Notes: generated by a model from the letters alone, not told the origin. 55,591 nt of DNA from Paracoccus isoporae (GCF_900101865.1 NZ_FNAH01000014.1:1-55591); one strand, 5' to 3'; positions 25,922 to 38,465 are shown, numbered from the stretch's first letter. Numbers and translations: made by a program.

Positions 25922-27439
25922 TCACGGCATGAAGGGCAGGCGATAGCTGATCGCCTCGGCCAGATGCTGGCTGTGGACCTTCTCGCTCTCATCCAGATCG
26001 GCGATGCTGCGGGCGCTGCGCAGGACGCGGTGGTAGCCGCGGGCGGTCAGCCCCAGCTTCTCGGCGGCGCGCCGGATCAGCGCGCGCCCGTCCGCATCGG
26101 GGGCCGCGATCTGCTCGAGGATCGGCGGCGGGGCGTCCGCGTTGCAGCTGACGCCGCTGTCCGGTGCCAGGCGCGCGAAGCGGGCGCGCTGCACCGACCT
26201 GGCCGCGGCCACCCGTGCGGCGGTCTCTGCCGTGCTGTCGCCCGCAGATGGCAGGTCGAGATCGTCCAGCTTCACCGCCGGCACCTCCAGCCGCAGATCG
26301 AAGCGATCCATGAGCGGGCCAGAGATCCGCCCGAGATAATCCGGTCCGCATCCCGGCGCGCGATTGCAGCTTCGCGCGGGCTCGGCCAGATAGCCGCAGC
26401 GGCAGGGATTGGCCGCGGCGACCAGCAGGAAGCGGCAGGGATAGCGGATATGTGCATTCGCGCGCGCCACCACCACCTCGCCGGTCTCGATGGGCTGGCG
26501 CAGCGTGTCGAGCACCTGGCGCGAGAATTCCGGCAACTCGTCCATGAACAGCACGCCGTGATGGGCGAGGCTGATCTCTCCGGGCCGGGCCCCCCGCCCA
26601 CCGCCCACGATGGCCGCCATCGAGGCGGTGTGATGGGGGTCGCGAAACGGCGCGTGACGGGGAATGCCGCCATCCTTCAGCAGCCCGGCGATGGAATGGA
26701 TCGTCGAACTGCTCAGCGCCTCGGCCGGCTCAAGCGGGGGCAAAAGGCCCGGCAGGCGGGAGGCCAGCATGGATTTCCCGGCGCCGGGCGGTCCGACCAT
26801 CAGCAGGTGGTGTCGTCCCGCCGCCGCGACCTCGAGGGCGCGCTTGGCGCGTTCCTGCCCTTTCACGTCGCGCAGATCGCCGGTCAGGGGTGATGCCACC
26901 GCCTCTCCCTGTGTTGACCGGGACAGCGGGGAGCGGTCGCAGAGATGATCGATCACCTGTTTCAGCCGCGCCGGGGCGAACACCGGAACGGAGGCGACCC
27001 AGGCCGCCTCGGCGCCGCATTCCGCCGGACAGATTAGGTCGCGCGCGTCGATTGCGGCGGTCATCGCCGCAGGCAGCGCGCCCGCCACCGGCACCAGCCT
27101 GCCGTCCAGCGACAGTTCGCCCAGCGACAACACCCGCGCCAGGGTCTCGGCAGGAACCATGTCGAGCGCCGACAGCACCGACAATGCGATGGGCAGATCG
27201 AAATGCGAGCCTTCCTTCGGCAGATCGGCGGGTGAGAGATTGACGGTGATCTTGCGCGAGGGCAGCGCGATGGACAGGGCATTGAATGCGGCCCGCACCC
27301 GCTCCCGCGCCTCCGACACCGCCTTGTCGGGCAGCCCCACGATGGCGAAGGACGGCAGCCCCGCCGCGACCGAGGCTTGCACCTCGACCAGCCGTCCTTC
27401 CACCCCCTGAAACGCCACCGTGTAGGCGATTGCGACCAT
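25922..27439 (-). CDS. YifB/ComM family Mg-chelatase-like AAA+ ATPase
   Basis: 505 residues. N-terminal ChlI-like domain (VEVQASVAAGLPSFAIVGLPDKAVSEARERVRAA). The AAA+ core has Walker A GPPGAGKSMLASRLPGLLPPL (about residue 218) and Walker B GVLFMDELPEF, plus the C-terminal Mg_chelatase_C region (ARGYHRVLRSARSIADLDES). In naturally competent bacteria ComM is a hexameric helicase that aids branch migration during integration of transforming DNA; the family is widespread and its role outside competence is unknown. It is convergent with gshB and divergent from coaBC. Confidence 0.92.
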   Translation of the reverse strand: MVAIAYTVAFQGVEGRLVEVQASVAAGLPSFAIVGLPDKAVSEARERVRAAFNALSIALPSRKITVNLSPADLPKEGSHFDLPIALSVLSALDMVPAETLARVLSLGELSLDGRLVPVAGALPAAMTAAIDARDLICPAECGAEAAWVASVPVFAPARLKQVIDHLCDRSPLSRSTQGEAVASPLTGDLRDVKGQERAKRALEVAAAGRHHLLMVGPPGAGKSMLASRLPGLLPPLEPAEALSSSTIHSIAGLLKDGGIPRHAPFRDPHHTASMAAIVGGGRGARPGEISLAHHGVLFMDELPEFSRQVLDTLRQPIETGEVVVARANAHIRYPCRFLLVAAANPCRCGYLAEPARSCNRAPGCGPDYLGRISGPLMDRFDLRLEVPAVKLDDLDLPSAGDSTAETAARVAAARSVQRARFARLAPDSGVSCNADAPPPILEQIAAPDADGRALIRRAAEKLGLTARGYHRVLRSARSIADLDESEKVHSQHLAEAISYRLPFMP

Positions 27440-27592
27440 GCGTTCCCCGCTGCCTGCGCGGCCCCCTGACTGCGCGGCGAGCCTAGCGAGGCGCTGCTTA
27501 ACGAGCGGTTAATCACGACAGGGGGGCCGGGTTTCTTGCCGTGCGGCCCCATGTCGCCTATCTCCCTAGCAGCAGACATCCGGGAGGCGCCG

Positions 27593-28822
27593 ATGCAGGG
27601 CAGCCGCATTCTTCTGATCATCGGCGGCGGAATCGCGGCCTACAAGACGCTCACGCTGATTCGCGATCTCAAGCGCGAGGGCGCCCGCGTCGTGCCGGTG
27701 CTGACCCGCGCGGCCGAGGAATTCGTCACGCCGCTTTCGGTCGCGGCACTGGCGGGCGAGGAGGTGCATCGTGACCTGTTCGACCTGACCCGCGAGGCCG
27801 AGATGGGTCATATCCAACTGTCGCGGGATGCCGATCTTCTGGTGGTCGCGCCCGCGACCGCAGATCTGATGGCGAAGATGGCCGGGGGGCATGCGGACGA
27901 TCTGGCCTCGACCCTGCTGATGGCCACGGACAAGCCGGTGCTGATCGCGCCGGCGATGAATGTCCGGATGTGGACCCACAAGGCGACGCAGCGCAATCTG
28001 GCGACGCTGAGATCGGACGGAATCCTGATTGCCGGGCCGGATGAGGGCGACATGGCCTGCGGCGAGTTCGGTCCGGGCCGGATGGTCGAGCCTGACGCCC
28101 TGCTGGATGCGATCCGCTCAGGCCTCGGACCGGCCAGGCCGGCCCCGCTTCGTCTCGGGCCGGACGTGGCGGCCAAGCCGATGCAGGGGCGGCATGTGAT
28201 CGTGACCTCCGGCCCCACGCGCGAACCGATCGATCCGGTGCGCTATATCTCGAACCATTCCTCGGGCGCGCAGGGCGCGGCCATTGCGGCGGCGCTGCGC
28301 GATCTGGGGGCGCGGGTCAGCTTCATCACCGGCCCCGCACAGGTTTCCCCGCCCGAGGGGGTGGAGGTGATCGCGGTTCAGACGGCCGAGGAGATGCGCG
28401 CCGCGGTCGAGGCGGCGCTGCCCGCCGATGCGGCGGTCATGGCGGCGGCCGTGGCCGACTGGAAGGTGGCTAATGCCGCGGATCGCAAGATGAAGAAGAA
28501 TGGCAGCGGCATGCCGGTGCTGGAATTTGCCGAGAATCCCGACATTCTGGCCTGGGTCAGCGGGCTTGCGCAGGACCGCCCGGCGCTCGTCATCGGCTTC
28601 GCGGCGGAGACGCATGACGTGGTGGCCAACGCGACGGCCAAGCGCGCGCGCAAGGGCTGCGACTGGATCGTGGCGAATGATGTCTCGCCCGAGAGCGGCA
28701 CGTTTGGCGGTGCGGAGAACACCGTCACGCTGATCTCCGCCGACGGTGCCGAGGACTGGCCGCGCATGGGCAAGGACGCCGTCGCCCGCCGGCTGGCGGC
28801 CCGGATCGCGGAGGCGCTGTGA
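27593..28822 (+). CDS. coaBC: Bifunctional phosphopantothenoylcysteine decarboxylase / synthetase
   Basis: 409 residues from ATG 27593 (GGGAGG five bases upstream). CoaC part: the flavin-binding start GSRILLIIGGGIAAYKTLTLIRDL, the substrate motif APAMNVRMW (PxMNxxMW type) and the catalytic cysteine in GDMACGEFGPGRM (about 161). CoaB part: VTSGPTREPIDPVRYISNHSSGAQGAAIAAALRDLGARV and ADWKVANAADRKMKK. It makes 4'-phosphopantetheine from 4'-phosphopantothenate and cysteine in coenzyme A synthesis. The stop TGA overlaps the start of the cysteine desulfurase gene by one base (TGATG), coupling CoA synthesis to the suf run. Confidence 0.96.
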   Translation: MQGSRILLIIGGGIAAYKTLTLIRDLKREGARVVPVLTRAAEEFVTPLSVAALAGEEVHRDLFDLTREAEMGHIQLSRDADLLVVAPATADLMAKMAGGHADDLASTLLMATDKPVLIAPAMNVRMWTHKATQRNLATLRSDGILIAGPDEGDMACGEFGPGRMVEPDALLDAIRSGLGPARPAPLRLGPDVAAKPMQGRHVIVTSGPTREPIDPVRYISNHSSGAQGAAIAAALRDLGARVSFITGPAQVSPPEGVEVIAVQTAEEMRAAVEAALPADAAVMAAAVADWKVANAADRKMKKNGSGMPVLEFAENPDILAWVSGLAQDRPALVIGFAAETHDVVANATAKRARKGCDWIVANDVSPESGTFGGAENTVTLISADGAEDWPRMGKDAVARRLAARIAEAL

Positions 28823-29868
28823 TGCGCGAATATCTCGACTGGAACGCCACGACCCCGCTGCGGCCCGAGGCCAAGGACGCGATCCGCGCGGCAATGGAGA
28901 TTTCCGGCAACCCGTCCTCCGTCCATAGCGAGGGACGGGCGGCAAAGATGGCATTGGAGCGCGCGCGGGAGCAGGTCGCGGTCGCCCTCGGTGCGGAAGG
29001 CGCGGATGTGATTTTTACCTCCGGCGCGACCGAGGCAGCGGCGATGGTGCTGGCCGGGCAGGGCATGTCCTGCGCGCCGGTCGAACACAGCGCCGTCAAG
29101 GCGTGGTGCCGCGAGGATCTGGCGGTGGATGGCGACGGCATCGTGACCGTGCCCGATCCGGGCCGCGCGAGCCTGCAACTGGCGAATAACGAGACGGGGG
29201 TGATCCAGTCGCTGCCTGAAGGGCTCGCTTCCAGCGATCTGACCCAGGCATTCGGCAAGATCCCCTTCGCCTTCAACTGGCTGGGGCTGACCGCCGGATT
29301 TGTCAGCGCCCACAAGCTGGGTGGCCCCAAGGGGATCGGCGCGCTGATCCTGCGGAAAGGCACCGAGATCGAGGCCCGGATCCGCGGCGGCGGGCAGGAA
29401 CAGGGGCGGCGCGGCGGCACCGAGAACCTGATCGGCATCATGGCCTTCGCGGCTGCGGCGACCGCGGCGCAGCGCGATCTGGAGGCCGGTCTGTGGGACG
29501 AGGTGGCGGCGCGGCGTGACGCGCTCGAGACGCGTCTGCTGGCAGCGGCGCCGGGGGCGGTGATCGCGGGAAAGAATGCCCGCCGCTTGCCGAACACCAC
29601 CTGCATTCTTACATCGGGGTGGAAAGGTGAAACGCAGGTCATGCAGATGGATCTTGCGGGATTTGCCATTTCCGCGGGATCGGCCTGCTCCTCTGGCAAG
29701 GTCAGGGCCAGCGGGACGCTGCAGGCGATGGGATTTGACGACGCAGCCGCGCAATCGGCGATCAGGATCTCCATAAGCCCGGCTTTGGGCGACGATCAGA
29801 TGAACCGATTTGCGGATGCATGGGAAACCGCGTATGGACGCTGGCGCGACAGGAATGGCCCGGCGTGA
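28822..29868 (+). CDS. Cysteine desulfurase, NifS/IscS-like, short form
   Basis: 348 residues, aminotransferase class V. Markers: [18 protein letters not shown] at the N-terminus, [36 protein letters not shown] (PLP-stacking histidine), the PLP lysine in [14 protein letters not shown] (about 168), [16 protein letters not shown], and the catalytic cysteine in [11 protein letters not shown] (about 295). It moves sulfur from cysteine to scaffold proteins. It is about 50 residues shorter than E. coli IscS. GTG 28819 would add one codon. In Rhodobacter a NifS-like gene likewise heads the suf genes. The downstream sufS encodes a second, group II desulfurase. Confidence 0.9.
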   Translation: MREYLDWNATTPLRPEAKDAIRAAMEISGNPSSVHSEGRAAKMALERAREQVAVALGAEGADVIFTSGATEAAAMVLAGQGMSCAPVEHSAVKAWCREDLAVDGDGIVTVPDPGRASLQLANNETGVIQSLPEGLASSDLTQAFGKIPFAFNWLGLTAGFVSAHKLGGPKGIGALILRKGTEIEARIRGGGQEQGRRGGTENLIGIMAFAAAATAAQRDLEAGLWDEVAARRDALETRLLAAAPGAVIAGKNARRLPNTTCILTSGWKGETQVMQMDLAGFAISAGSACSSGKVRASGTLQAMGFDDAAAQSAIRISISPALGDDQMNRFADAWETAYGRWRDRNGPA

Positions 29869-29894
29869 CCGCCCAGCCGATGGAAGGACAAAGG

Positions 29895-31415
29895 ATGAAC
29901 GACATCACCGATCTTGAGGTGCGCGAAGGCGTGGATCGCGAAACGGTCGAAACCGTCGCGAATATGGGCAGCTACAAATATGGCTGGGATACCGAGATCG
30001 AGATGGAATACGCCCCCAAGGGGCTGTCCGAGGACATTGTCCGCCTGATTTCGGAGAAGAACGGCGAGCCGGAATGGATGACCGACTGGCGGCTGAAGGC
30101 CTATCGCCGCTGGGTCACGATGCAGGAACCCAGCTGGGCGATGCTGAACTATCCCGAGATCGATTTCCAGGACCAGTATTACTATGCCCGCCCCAAATCC
30201 ATGGAGGCGAAGCCGAAATCGCTGGATGAGGTCGATCCGAAGCTGCTTGCCACCTATGAGAAGCTGGGCATCCCGCTCAAGGAACAGATGATCCTGGCCG
30301 GGGTCGAGGGCGCGGACGCCGCACCCGCAGATGGCCGCAAGGTCGCCGTGGACGCGGTGTTCGACAGCGTCAGCGTCGGCACCACCTTCAAGGACGAACT
30401 CGCCAAGGCCGGGGTGATCTTCTGCTCCATTTCCGAGGCGATCCGCGAGCATCCCGAGCTCGTGCAGAAATATCTGGGCAGCGTCGTGCCGCCGACGGAT
30501 AATTTCTATGCCACGCTGAACAGCGCCGTCTTCTCTGACGGCAGCTTCGTCTACATCCCGCCGGGCGTGACCTGCCCGATGGAACTGTCGACCTATTTCC
30601 GCATCAATGCCGAGAATACCGGGCAGTTCGAGCGGACGCTGATCATTGCCGACAAGGGCTCCTACGTCAGCTATCTCGAAGGCTGCACCGCGCCCAAGCG
30701 CGACACGGCGCAGCTTCACGCGGCGGTGGTAGAGATCGTCGTGCTGGAAGATGCCGAGGTGAAATATTCCACCGTCCAGAACTGGTTCCCCGGCGACGAA
30801 GACGGAAATGGCGGCATCTACAATTTCGTCACCAAGCGGGCCGATTGCCGCGAGGCGCGGGCCAAGGTGATGTGGACACAGGTCGAAACCGGCTCTGCGA
30901 TCACCTGGAAATACCCCTCCTGCGTGCTGCGCGGTGATGACAGCCAGGGCGAGTTCTACTCGATCGCGATCACCAACAACCATCAGCAGGCCGATACCGG
31001 CACCAAGATGATCCATCTTGGCAAGAACACCCGCTCACGCATTGTTTCCAAAGGGATTTCGGCCGGCAAGGCGCAGAACACCTATCGCGGGCTTGTTTCG
31101 ATGCATCCGAAGGCCACGAACAGCCGGAACTACACGCAGTGCGACTCGCTCCTGATCGGCGACAAATGCGGCGCCCATACGGTGCCCTATATCGAGGTGA
31201 AGAACGCCTCCAGCCGGGTCGAGCACGAGGCGACGACGTCGAAGGTCGATGACGATCAGCTCTTCTACTGCCGCCAGCGCGGCATGGACGAGGAAGAGGC
31301 CGTCGCCGTCATCGTGAACGGCTTCGCCAAGGAGGTGCTGCAGGCCCTGCCGATGGAATTCGCGATGGAGGCGCAGTCGCTGGTGGCGATCTCGCTGGAA
31401 GGGTCGGTGGGGTGA
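29895..31415 (+). CDS. sufB: Fe-S cluster assembly protein SufB
   Basis: 506 residues from ATG 29895 (AAAGG just upstream; GGAAGGA further up); the frame is open upstream within the desulfurase gene. It carries the SufB signature [40 protein letters not shown]. The conserved core is [50 protein letters not shown], ending in the family cysteine, and the later [23 protein letters not shown] block. SufB with SufC and SufD forms the SufBC2D scaffold on which clusters are built. 79 non-coding bases separate it from sufC. Confidence 0.97.
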   Translation: MNDITDLEVREGVDRETVETVANMGSYKYGWDTEIEMEYAPKGLSEDIVRLISEKNGEPEWMTDWRLKAYRRWVTMQEPSWAMLNYPEIDFQDQYYYARPKSMEAKPKSLDEVDPKLLATYEKLGIPLKEQMILAGVEGADAAPADGRKVAVDAVFDSVSVGTTFKDELAKAGVIFCSISEAIREHPELVQKYLGSVVPPTDNFYATLNSAVFSDGSFVYIPPGVTCPMELSTYFRINAENTGQFERTLIIADKGSYVSYLEGCTAPKRDTAQLHAAVVEIVVLEDAEVKYSTVQNWFPGDEDGNGGIYNFVTKRADCREARAKVMWTQVETGSAITWKYPSCVLRGDDSQGEFYSIAITNNHQQADTGTKMIHLGKNTRSRIVSKGISAGKAQNTYRGLVSMHPKATNSRNYTQCDSLLIGDKCGAHTVPYIEVKNASSRVEHEATTSKVDDDQLFYCRQRGMDEEEAVAVIVNGFAKEVLQALPMEFAMEAQSLVAISLEGSVG

Positions 31416-31494
31416 TCGGGTCGGAACAGGCCTCGCCGTCACATGAAATGTATAACGCGCTGCTTTCGCCAGCGGAAGTTGGATTGGGAATGAC

Positions 31495-32249
<755 letters not shown>

Positions 32250-32250
<1 letters not shown>

Positions 32251-33584
32251 TGGCCGACACTGCGATCACGATGCGGCAGGTGACGCCTGATATCGCCGAG
32301 GGCGGCGATGCTGATCCGGCGCTGTCGGCGCGCCTCGATGTGCTGGATCTGCCCGCGGGCGGGTTCACTGCCGCGGCCCGCAAGGATGCGCTCGCCCGTC
32401 TGCGTGCCGTGGGCCTGCCCAAACCGCGCGACGAATATTGGCGCTACACCAACCCCGCGGCGTTCAACGCGCCGGTGCCGGACCCGATCCCGCTTGCGGA
32501 GCAGGGGCCGGACAGCCCGCTGTTTCTGGAACGCAAGCGGCTCACCCTGGTCTTCGTCGACGGCGCCTTCGACGCGGCGGCATCTGACGATCTGGCGCTT
32601 GAGGGCGTCGAGGTCGGGCTGTTGTCCACGGCCGACGCGGACGAAACGCATTGGTCGGGCGAGATCTATGGCCGGCTGGAGGCCGCGGCGCAGGAGCGCG
32701 TGGCGCGCCCGATGGCTGCGCTGAACACCGCCGCGGCGCGGGACGGCGTTCTGGTCCGTGTCACCGGACAGCCCAGCAAGCCGATCCACATCATTCACCG
32801 CCGCAAGGACGAGTCGGCGGATGTGTATTATCACCATGTCATCCGGCTCGAACCCGGTGCGGAACTGACCCTGCTGGAGACCGGCATGACCGGGGCACGG
32901 TCGAATTTCGTGGCCGAGGTGGATCTGGCCGAGGGCGCGCGGTTCCACCACATCACGGCGAAGCGCGCCGGGCATGAGAAGCTGGGCTGGGGCGGCGTGT
33001 TCGCGCGGGTCGCGGCCGAGGCGGTGTTCAAATCCTTCACCCTCTCGGTCAACGGCACGATGATGCGGCACGAGGCGATCATCGATATTGTCGGCGACGA
33101 CGCCGTGGCCCATGTCGCCGCCGCGGTTCTGGGCGACGCCAATCGCGGCCCGTTCCACCATGACGACACGGTGTTCATCACCCATTCGGCCGAGCGCTGT
33201 GAATCGCGCCAGGTCTTCAAGAAGGTGCTGAAAAACGGCGCGAAGGGCATTTTCCAGGGCAAGATCCTGGTCGAGCCCGGCGCGCAGAAAACCGATGGCT
33301 ACCAGATCAGCCAGGCATTGCTGCTCGACGAGGACAGCCAGTTCCTGGGCAAGCCGGAGCTGGAAATCTATGCCGATGACGTGCAGTGCAGCCACGGCTC
33401 GACCACCGGCGCGATTGATGAGACCGCGCTGTTCTATCTGCGTTCGCGCGGGGTGCCGCGGGACCGGGCCATCGTGCTGATGGTGCTGTCTTTCCTGGCC
33501 GATGCACTCGAAGAGGTTGAAGATGAGAGCCTGCGCGAGGAGATCAGCGACCGTCTGGATGCATGGCTGACACGGCACGCCTGA
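32250..33584 (+). CDS. sufD: Fe-S cluster assembly protein SufD
   Basis: 444 residues. The N-terminal half is variable and helical (LGLPKPRDEYWRYTNPAAFN is the usual SufD entry motif, here as AVGLPKPRDEYWRYTN). The C-terminal beta-helix shares the SufB/SufD core: GRLEAAAQERVARPMAALNTA, TVFITHSAERCESRQVFKKVL, KGIFQGKILVEPGAQKTDGYQ and ADDVQCSHGSTTGAIDE with the conserved histidine. It partners SufB and SufC. The following gene starts 22 bases before the sufD stop. Confidence 0.96.
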
Positions 33585-34066
33585 ACGCGGGTCTCGTCCC
33601 GCGCATCCTCGCCAGTTGGTGGCGGCCCGGCGAAGTGGTGCGCGGGCTTCACCCGCTGCGTGAGGGGGCGATGCTGGCTGTGCTGATGGCGGCCATGCTG
33701 GTGTTCCTGATCGCGCAGGCGCCGGGTCACGCCCGCGCGGCCGAGTTGGATCACGGCGTGCCGCTTGGCGGACGCATGGCGGGTGCGGCGATGGCGGTTC
33801 TGTTCGTCATGCCGCTTCTGGCCTATGCGACGGCCTGGGTGGTGCAGATCCTGTCGCGGCTGACCCCTTGGGCGATCTCGGGCCCGGCCGCGCGGCTGGC
33901 GCTGTTCTGGGCGCTGCTGGCGATTGCCCCGGCGATGCTGCTGTCCGGGCTGGTCGAGGGCTTGATGGGTCCGGGCGCGGCATTGTCGGTGACGCGGCTG
34001 ATCTGCGGCATCGGGTTCCTGCTGATCTGGGGCGCGGGGCTGCGCGCAGTGGCGAGGACGCCATGA
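33563..34066 (+). CDS. Small membrane protein in the suf operon
   Basis: 167 residues, with hydrophobic segments at about 33-51 (AMLAVLMAAMLVFLIAQAP), 74-96 (AMAVLFVMPLLAYATAWVV), 110-130 and 142-163. Its first 22 bases overlap the end of sufD and its stop overlaps the next gene (ATGA), so it is part of the operon. No family motif was recognised beyond resemblance to the Yip1-like protein that follows. A pair of such membrane proteins between sufD and sufS is seen in Rhodobacteraceae as I remember it; their role in cluster assembly is not known. Confidence 0.7.
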   Translation: MADTARLNAGLVPRILASWWRPGEVVRGLHPLREGAMLAVLMAAMLVFLIAQAPGHARAAELDHGVPLGGRMAGAAMAVLFVMPLLAYATAWVVQILSRLTPWAISGPAARLALFWALLAIAPAMLLSGLVEGLMGPGAALSVTRLICGIGFLLIWGAGLRAVARTP

Positions 34067-34662
34067 CGCTCGACGATTTCCTGACGCTGACCCGCAACTC
34101 GCTGCGCCAGCCCGATCTGGCGCTGCGGCAGTTGCAGTCGCTCGACCTGCCGATGCAGACCCGCTGGATGGCGCTTGTGCTGGTGGTGGCGCTGTCATCG
34201 CTGTTGGCCGGCATGGCGGCGCGGATGTTCCCCGTCCCGGTGGAGACCGGACTGAGCCTTCTGACCCGACAGCCCCTCATCATGGCCGGCGCCCAGCTGT
34301 TCGGCATGGCCCTGACCGCCTGGCTGATCGCCAATGTCGGCCGCGCATTCGGCGGGCGGGGCGATTTCGCCGATGCCCTTCTGGTCGTCGCCTGGATCGA
34401 GTTCCTGCTGGTGGTGGTGCAGCTTGCCCAGGTGGTGCTGATGGGCGTCTCTCCGCTGTTCGCCAGTGCGATGGGGATGGCGATCATCTTCATGCTGGTC
34501 TGGCTGACCGTGAACATGGTCAAGGCGCTGCACGGCTTTGAAAGCGCGATCCTGGTCTTTCTGGGCGTCCTGGGCACGGCGCTGCTGACCACCATTTTCC
34601 TGTCGGTGCTCGCAGGCGCGCTTGGCCTGCTCCCCGAAATTCCCGCCGAGGTCCAGCCATGA
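34063..34662 (+). CDS. Yip1-like membrane protein
   Basis: 199 residues with about five hydrophobic helices: LVLVVALSSLLAGMAARMF (about 37-55), MAGAQLFGMALTAWLIANVG, ALLVVAWIEFLLVVVQLAQVVLM, MGMAIIFMLVWLTVNMVKALHG and AILVFLGVLGTALLTTIFLSVLAG. The order GFxxALLVV-W...VNMVKALHGF is the Yip1 domain pattern. Function in bacteria unknown. It overlaps its neighbours by four bases on both sides (ATGA), which implies translational coupling to sufS. Confidence 0.8.
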   Translation: MTLDDFLTLTRNSLRQPDLALRQLQSLDLPMQTRWMALVLVVALSSLLAGMAARMFPVPVETGLSLLTRQPLIMAGAQLFGMALTAWLIANVGRAFGGRGDFADALLVVAWIEFLLVVVQLAQVVLMGVSPLFASAMGMAIIFMLVWLTVNMVKALHGFESAILVFLGVLGTALLTTIFLSVLAGALGLLPEIPAEVQP

Positions 34663-35870
34663 GCTTTGACGTGCACGCCGTCCGCGCCGATTTTCCGATC
34701 CTGTCGCGGAAGGTGAATGACCGCCCGCTGGTGTATCTGGACAATGGGGCGTCTGCGCAGAAACCCCGGCAGGTGATCGAGGCGGTATCGCAGGCCTATG
34801 CGGATGAATACGCCAATGTGCATCGCGGCCTGCATTACCTGTCGAACCTTGCCACCGACAAATACGAGGCCGTACGCGGCACCATCGCGCGCTTTCTCAA
34901 TGCAAGTGACGCGGAGGAGGTGATCTTCACCTCCGGCTCGACCGAGGCGATCAACCTTGTCTCCTATGGCTGGGCGGCGCCGCGCCTGACGGCGGGCGAC
35001 GAGATCGTCCTGTCCGTTCTGGAACACCACGCCAATATCGTGCCCTGGCATTTCCTGCGCGAGCGGCAGGGCGTGGTGCTGAAATGGGTGGAGCCGGAGC
35101 CTGATGGCTCGCTGCCGCCCGAAAAGATGCTGGCCGCCGTCGGGCCGCGAACCCGGCTGATCGCCGTCACCCATATGTCGAATGTCACCGGCACGGTGGT
35201 CGATGTCGGCGCCATTGCACGCGGCACCGATGTCCCGGTGCTGGTCGATGGCAGCCAGGCGGCGGTGCATATGCCGGTGGATGTCCCGGCGCTCGGCGTC
35301 GATTTCTACTGCATCACCGGCCACAAGCTTTACGGCCCGTCCGGCTCCGGGGCGATCTGGATCAGCCGCGAACGGCAGCATGAGATGCGGCCCTTCCTCG
35401 GCGGCGGCGACATGATCCGCACGGTAACGCGCGACGGGGTGGATTACGCCGAGCCGCCGTTGAAATTCGAGGCCGGGACGCCCGGCATCGTCAACCAGAT
35501 CGGCCTTGGCGTGGCGCTCGAATATCTGATGGATCTTGGGATGGAGAACATCGCCGCGCATGAGCGGGTGCTGCGCGATCACGCCCGCGACCGGCTGCGG
35601 GCGCTGAACTGGCTGAATATCCAGGGCGATGCGGCCGACAAGGGGGCGATCTTTTCGCTGACCATGGAAGGCGCGCATGCCCATGACATCTCCACCATCC
35701 TCGACAAGCGCGGCATCGCGGTGCGCGCCGGCACGCATTGCGCCATGCCGCTGATGGATTTCTACGGCGTCTCCGCCTCGGCGCGGGCCAGCTTCGCGAT
35801 GTACAACACCGTGGAAGAGGTCGATGCGCTGATCGACGGGCTGCAATTCTGCCGCGAGCTTTTCGCCTGA
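34659..35870 (+). CDS. sufS: Cysteine desulfurase SufS
   Basis: 403 residues, group II class V aminotransferase. Markers: VRADFPILSRKVNDRPLVYLDNGASAQKP, ANVHRGLHYLSNLATDKYE, FTSGSTEAINLVSYGW, the histidine in LEHHANIVPW, VDGSQAAVHM, the PLP lysine in ITGHKLYGPSGSGAIW (about 226) and the catalytic cysteine in VRAGTHCAMPLM (about 363). It supplies sulfur to SufBCD, normally with SufE or SufU, neither of which is in view. It is the last gene of the run that starts with coaBC. No clear terminator follows before the tRNA gene. Confidence 0.96.
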   Translation: MSFDVHAVRADFPILSRKVNDRPLVYLDNGASAQKPRQVIEAVSQAYADEYANVHRGLHYLSNLATDKYEAVRGTIARFLNASDAEEVIFTSGSTEAINLVSYGWAAPRLTAGDEIVLSVLEHHANIVPWHFLRERQGVVLKWVEPEPDGSLPPEKMLAAVGPRTRLIAVTHMSNVTGTVVDVGAIARGTDVPVLVDGSQAAVHMPVDVPALGVDFYCITGHKLYGPSGSGAIWISRERQHEMRPFLGGGDMIRTVTRDGVDYAEPPLKFEAGTPGIVNQIGLGVALEYLMDLGMENIAAHERVLRDHARDRLRALNWLNIQGDAADKGAIFSLTMEGAHAHDISTILDKRGIAVRAGTHCAMPLMDFYGVSASARASFAMYNTVEEVDALIDGLQFCRELFA

Positions 35871-35894
35871 TCGAGAGTTTTGCACCGCCCCCCA

Positions 35895-35920
35895 TTGCGG
35901 CGCGCCGAGATTGCCGCTAA

Positions 35921-35922
<2 letters not shown>
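35895..35922 (+). promoter_or_regulatory. Candidate tRNA-Arg promoter
   Basis: TTGCGG (35895-35900), a 16-base spacer and CTAATC (35917-35922), ending ten bases before the tRNA. It overlaps the stop codon of the recombinase gene on the other strand. Confidence 0.4.
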
Positions 35923-37542
<1,620 letters not shown>

Positions 37543-37546
<4 letters not shown>

Positions 37547-37869
37547 CGTGGCTCCTTCTTTTTGGGGTTTTCGGAGGATGCCACTGTTTCAGGCGCTGTA
37601 GCTTCAGGGATGAGGTAGTGTAGCACATCGTCGAAGCCGATGTCGCTATTTTTACTCAGCTTTTCCCCGGCTCTCACGCTAAATCCGATATCAACGAACG
37701 CGACCATGATGTGCCATATCGCGTTCAGGAACTCTTTCGCCTGTTCCTCACTCAGATTTTCATCTTCCAACTGATCGCCGTAGCGCTCCAGTAATTGCTG
37801 CGCCGATGGCTGGGTTTGTGCTGCGTCGTGCTGCAAAGCTCGTCCCTGTTGTCTTTCTCTATTTTCCAT
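37543..37869 (-). CDS. Small protein upstream of the recombinase
   Basis: 108 residues, soluble and rich in glutamine and glutamate at the N-terminus (QQGRALQHDAAQTQPSAQQLLERYGDQ), then a helical segment SEEQAKEFLNAIWHIMVAFVDIGFSVRAGEKL. AAGGAAAGGAC lies about 7-17 bases upstream. Its stop overlaps the recombinase ATG (ATGA), so the two are made together; a directionality or accessory role in recombination is possible but only inferred from this coupling. No family recognised. Confidence 0.75.
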
Positions 37870-37931
37870 ACCGTTGTCCTTTCCTTGTTTTGATGGTTAC
37901 GTTCTCGTCCCCTCGTCTCTTTTGTCCTGCC

Positions 37932-37974
37932 AAGGGCACGGGGCGGCCACACCAAGCCTGGCACCCGTGCCCTT
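37932..37974. repeat. Inverted repeat between two island genes
   Basis: AAGGGCACGGG (37932-37942) and CCCGTGCCCTT (37964-37974) are perfect 11-bp inverted repeats around a 21-base loop in the 109-base gap between two minus-strand genes. It could attenuate transcription into the recombinase gene or be a protein site; no T-run follows on the minus strand. Confidence 0.55.
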
Positions 37975-37978
37975 TGCG

Positions 37979-38338
37979 TTATCTGTCCAGTGATGGTCCC
38001 TCGCGCCCGGCGAAGCGATCAGGTGCAGGGCGTCGGGGGCGGTGCGGACGTTCCTCCCGCTTTGGCGCCTCGCGTTCGGTAGTCCGCTCCAGATTATGCT
38101 CGCGGCGGAGATCGCGGATCAGGCCATGAGCCTCGCGCGCCAGCTCTGCGACGCGCAGAAGCTCTCCGGCAGAGAACGAACTTGTTTCCTGGAGATGTCC
38201 GTCTTTGTCTTCATAGACCTCGGCGAGCGTGACGGTGTGATAGGGACCGTTCTCACCCTGGTTCTCCCACAGCGTTGCCTTGAGGCGACCGTCTCGGAGG
38301 GTTTCTATCGGTTGATTAGATGCAGGTGTTCTGTCCAT
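37979..38338 (-). CDS. Small unknown protein with basic tail
   Basis: 119 residues. The first about 85 (LRDGRLKATLWENQGENGPYHTVTLAEVYEDKDG, then SSFSAGELLRVAELAREAHGLIRDLR) form a compact domain typical of small hypothetical proteins on Rhodobacterales plasmids and islands. The last 35 are rich in arginine and proline and probably disordered. GGAAAGGAG sits about ten bases before ATG 38338. It is the first gene of the minus-strand unit that ends with the recombinase. Function unknown; it resembles no characterised family that I can name. Confidence 0.75.
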   Translation of the reverse strand: MDRTPASNQPIETLRDGRLKATLWENQGENGPYHTVTLAEVYEDKDGHLQETSSFSAGELLRVAELAREAHGLIRDLRREHNLERTTEREAPKREERPHRPRRPAPDRFAGREGPSLDR

Positions 38339-38436
38339 GGAATTTACTCCTTTCCTTGGTTGGGATTTCAGTTTTCAGGATTTGTTTTCTGTTCTTTTTT
38401 TTGCGCTCTCGCGGAATAGAACAAAGAGAGAACATA

Positions 38437-38465
38437 TTACATTCAGAGCCTCCATTTCAATGTAA
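38437..38465. promoter_or_regulatory. Inverted-repeat operator candidate
   Basis: TTACATT (38437-38443) and AATGTAA (38459-38465) are a perfect 7-bp inverted repeat with a 15-base spacer in an AT-rich 164-base gap (38339-38502) that must contain the promoter of the minus-strand recombinase unit. On the minus strand TTGAAA and TAATAT lie within it, 15 bases apart, so a regulator bound here would control that promoter. Confidence 0.45.
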
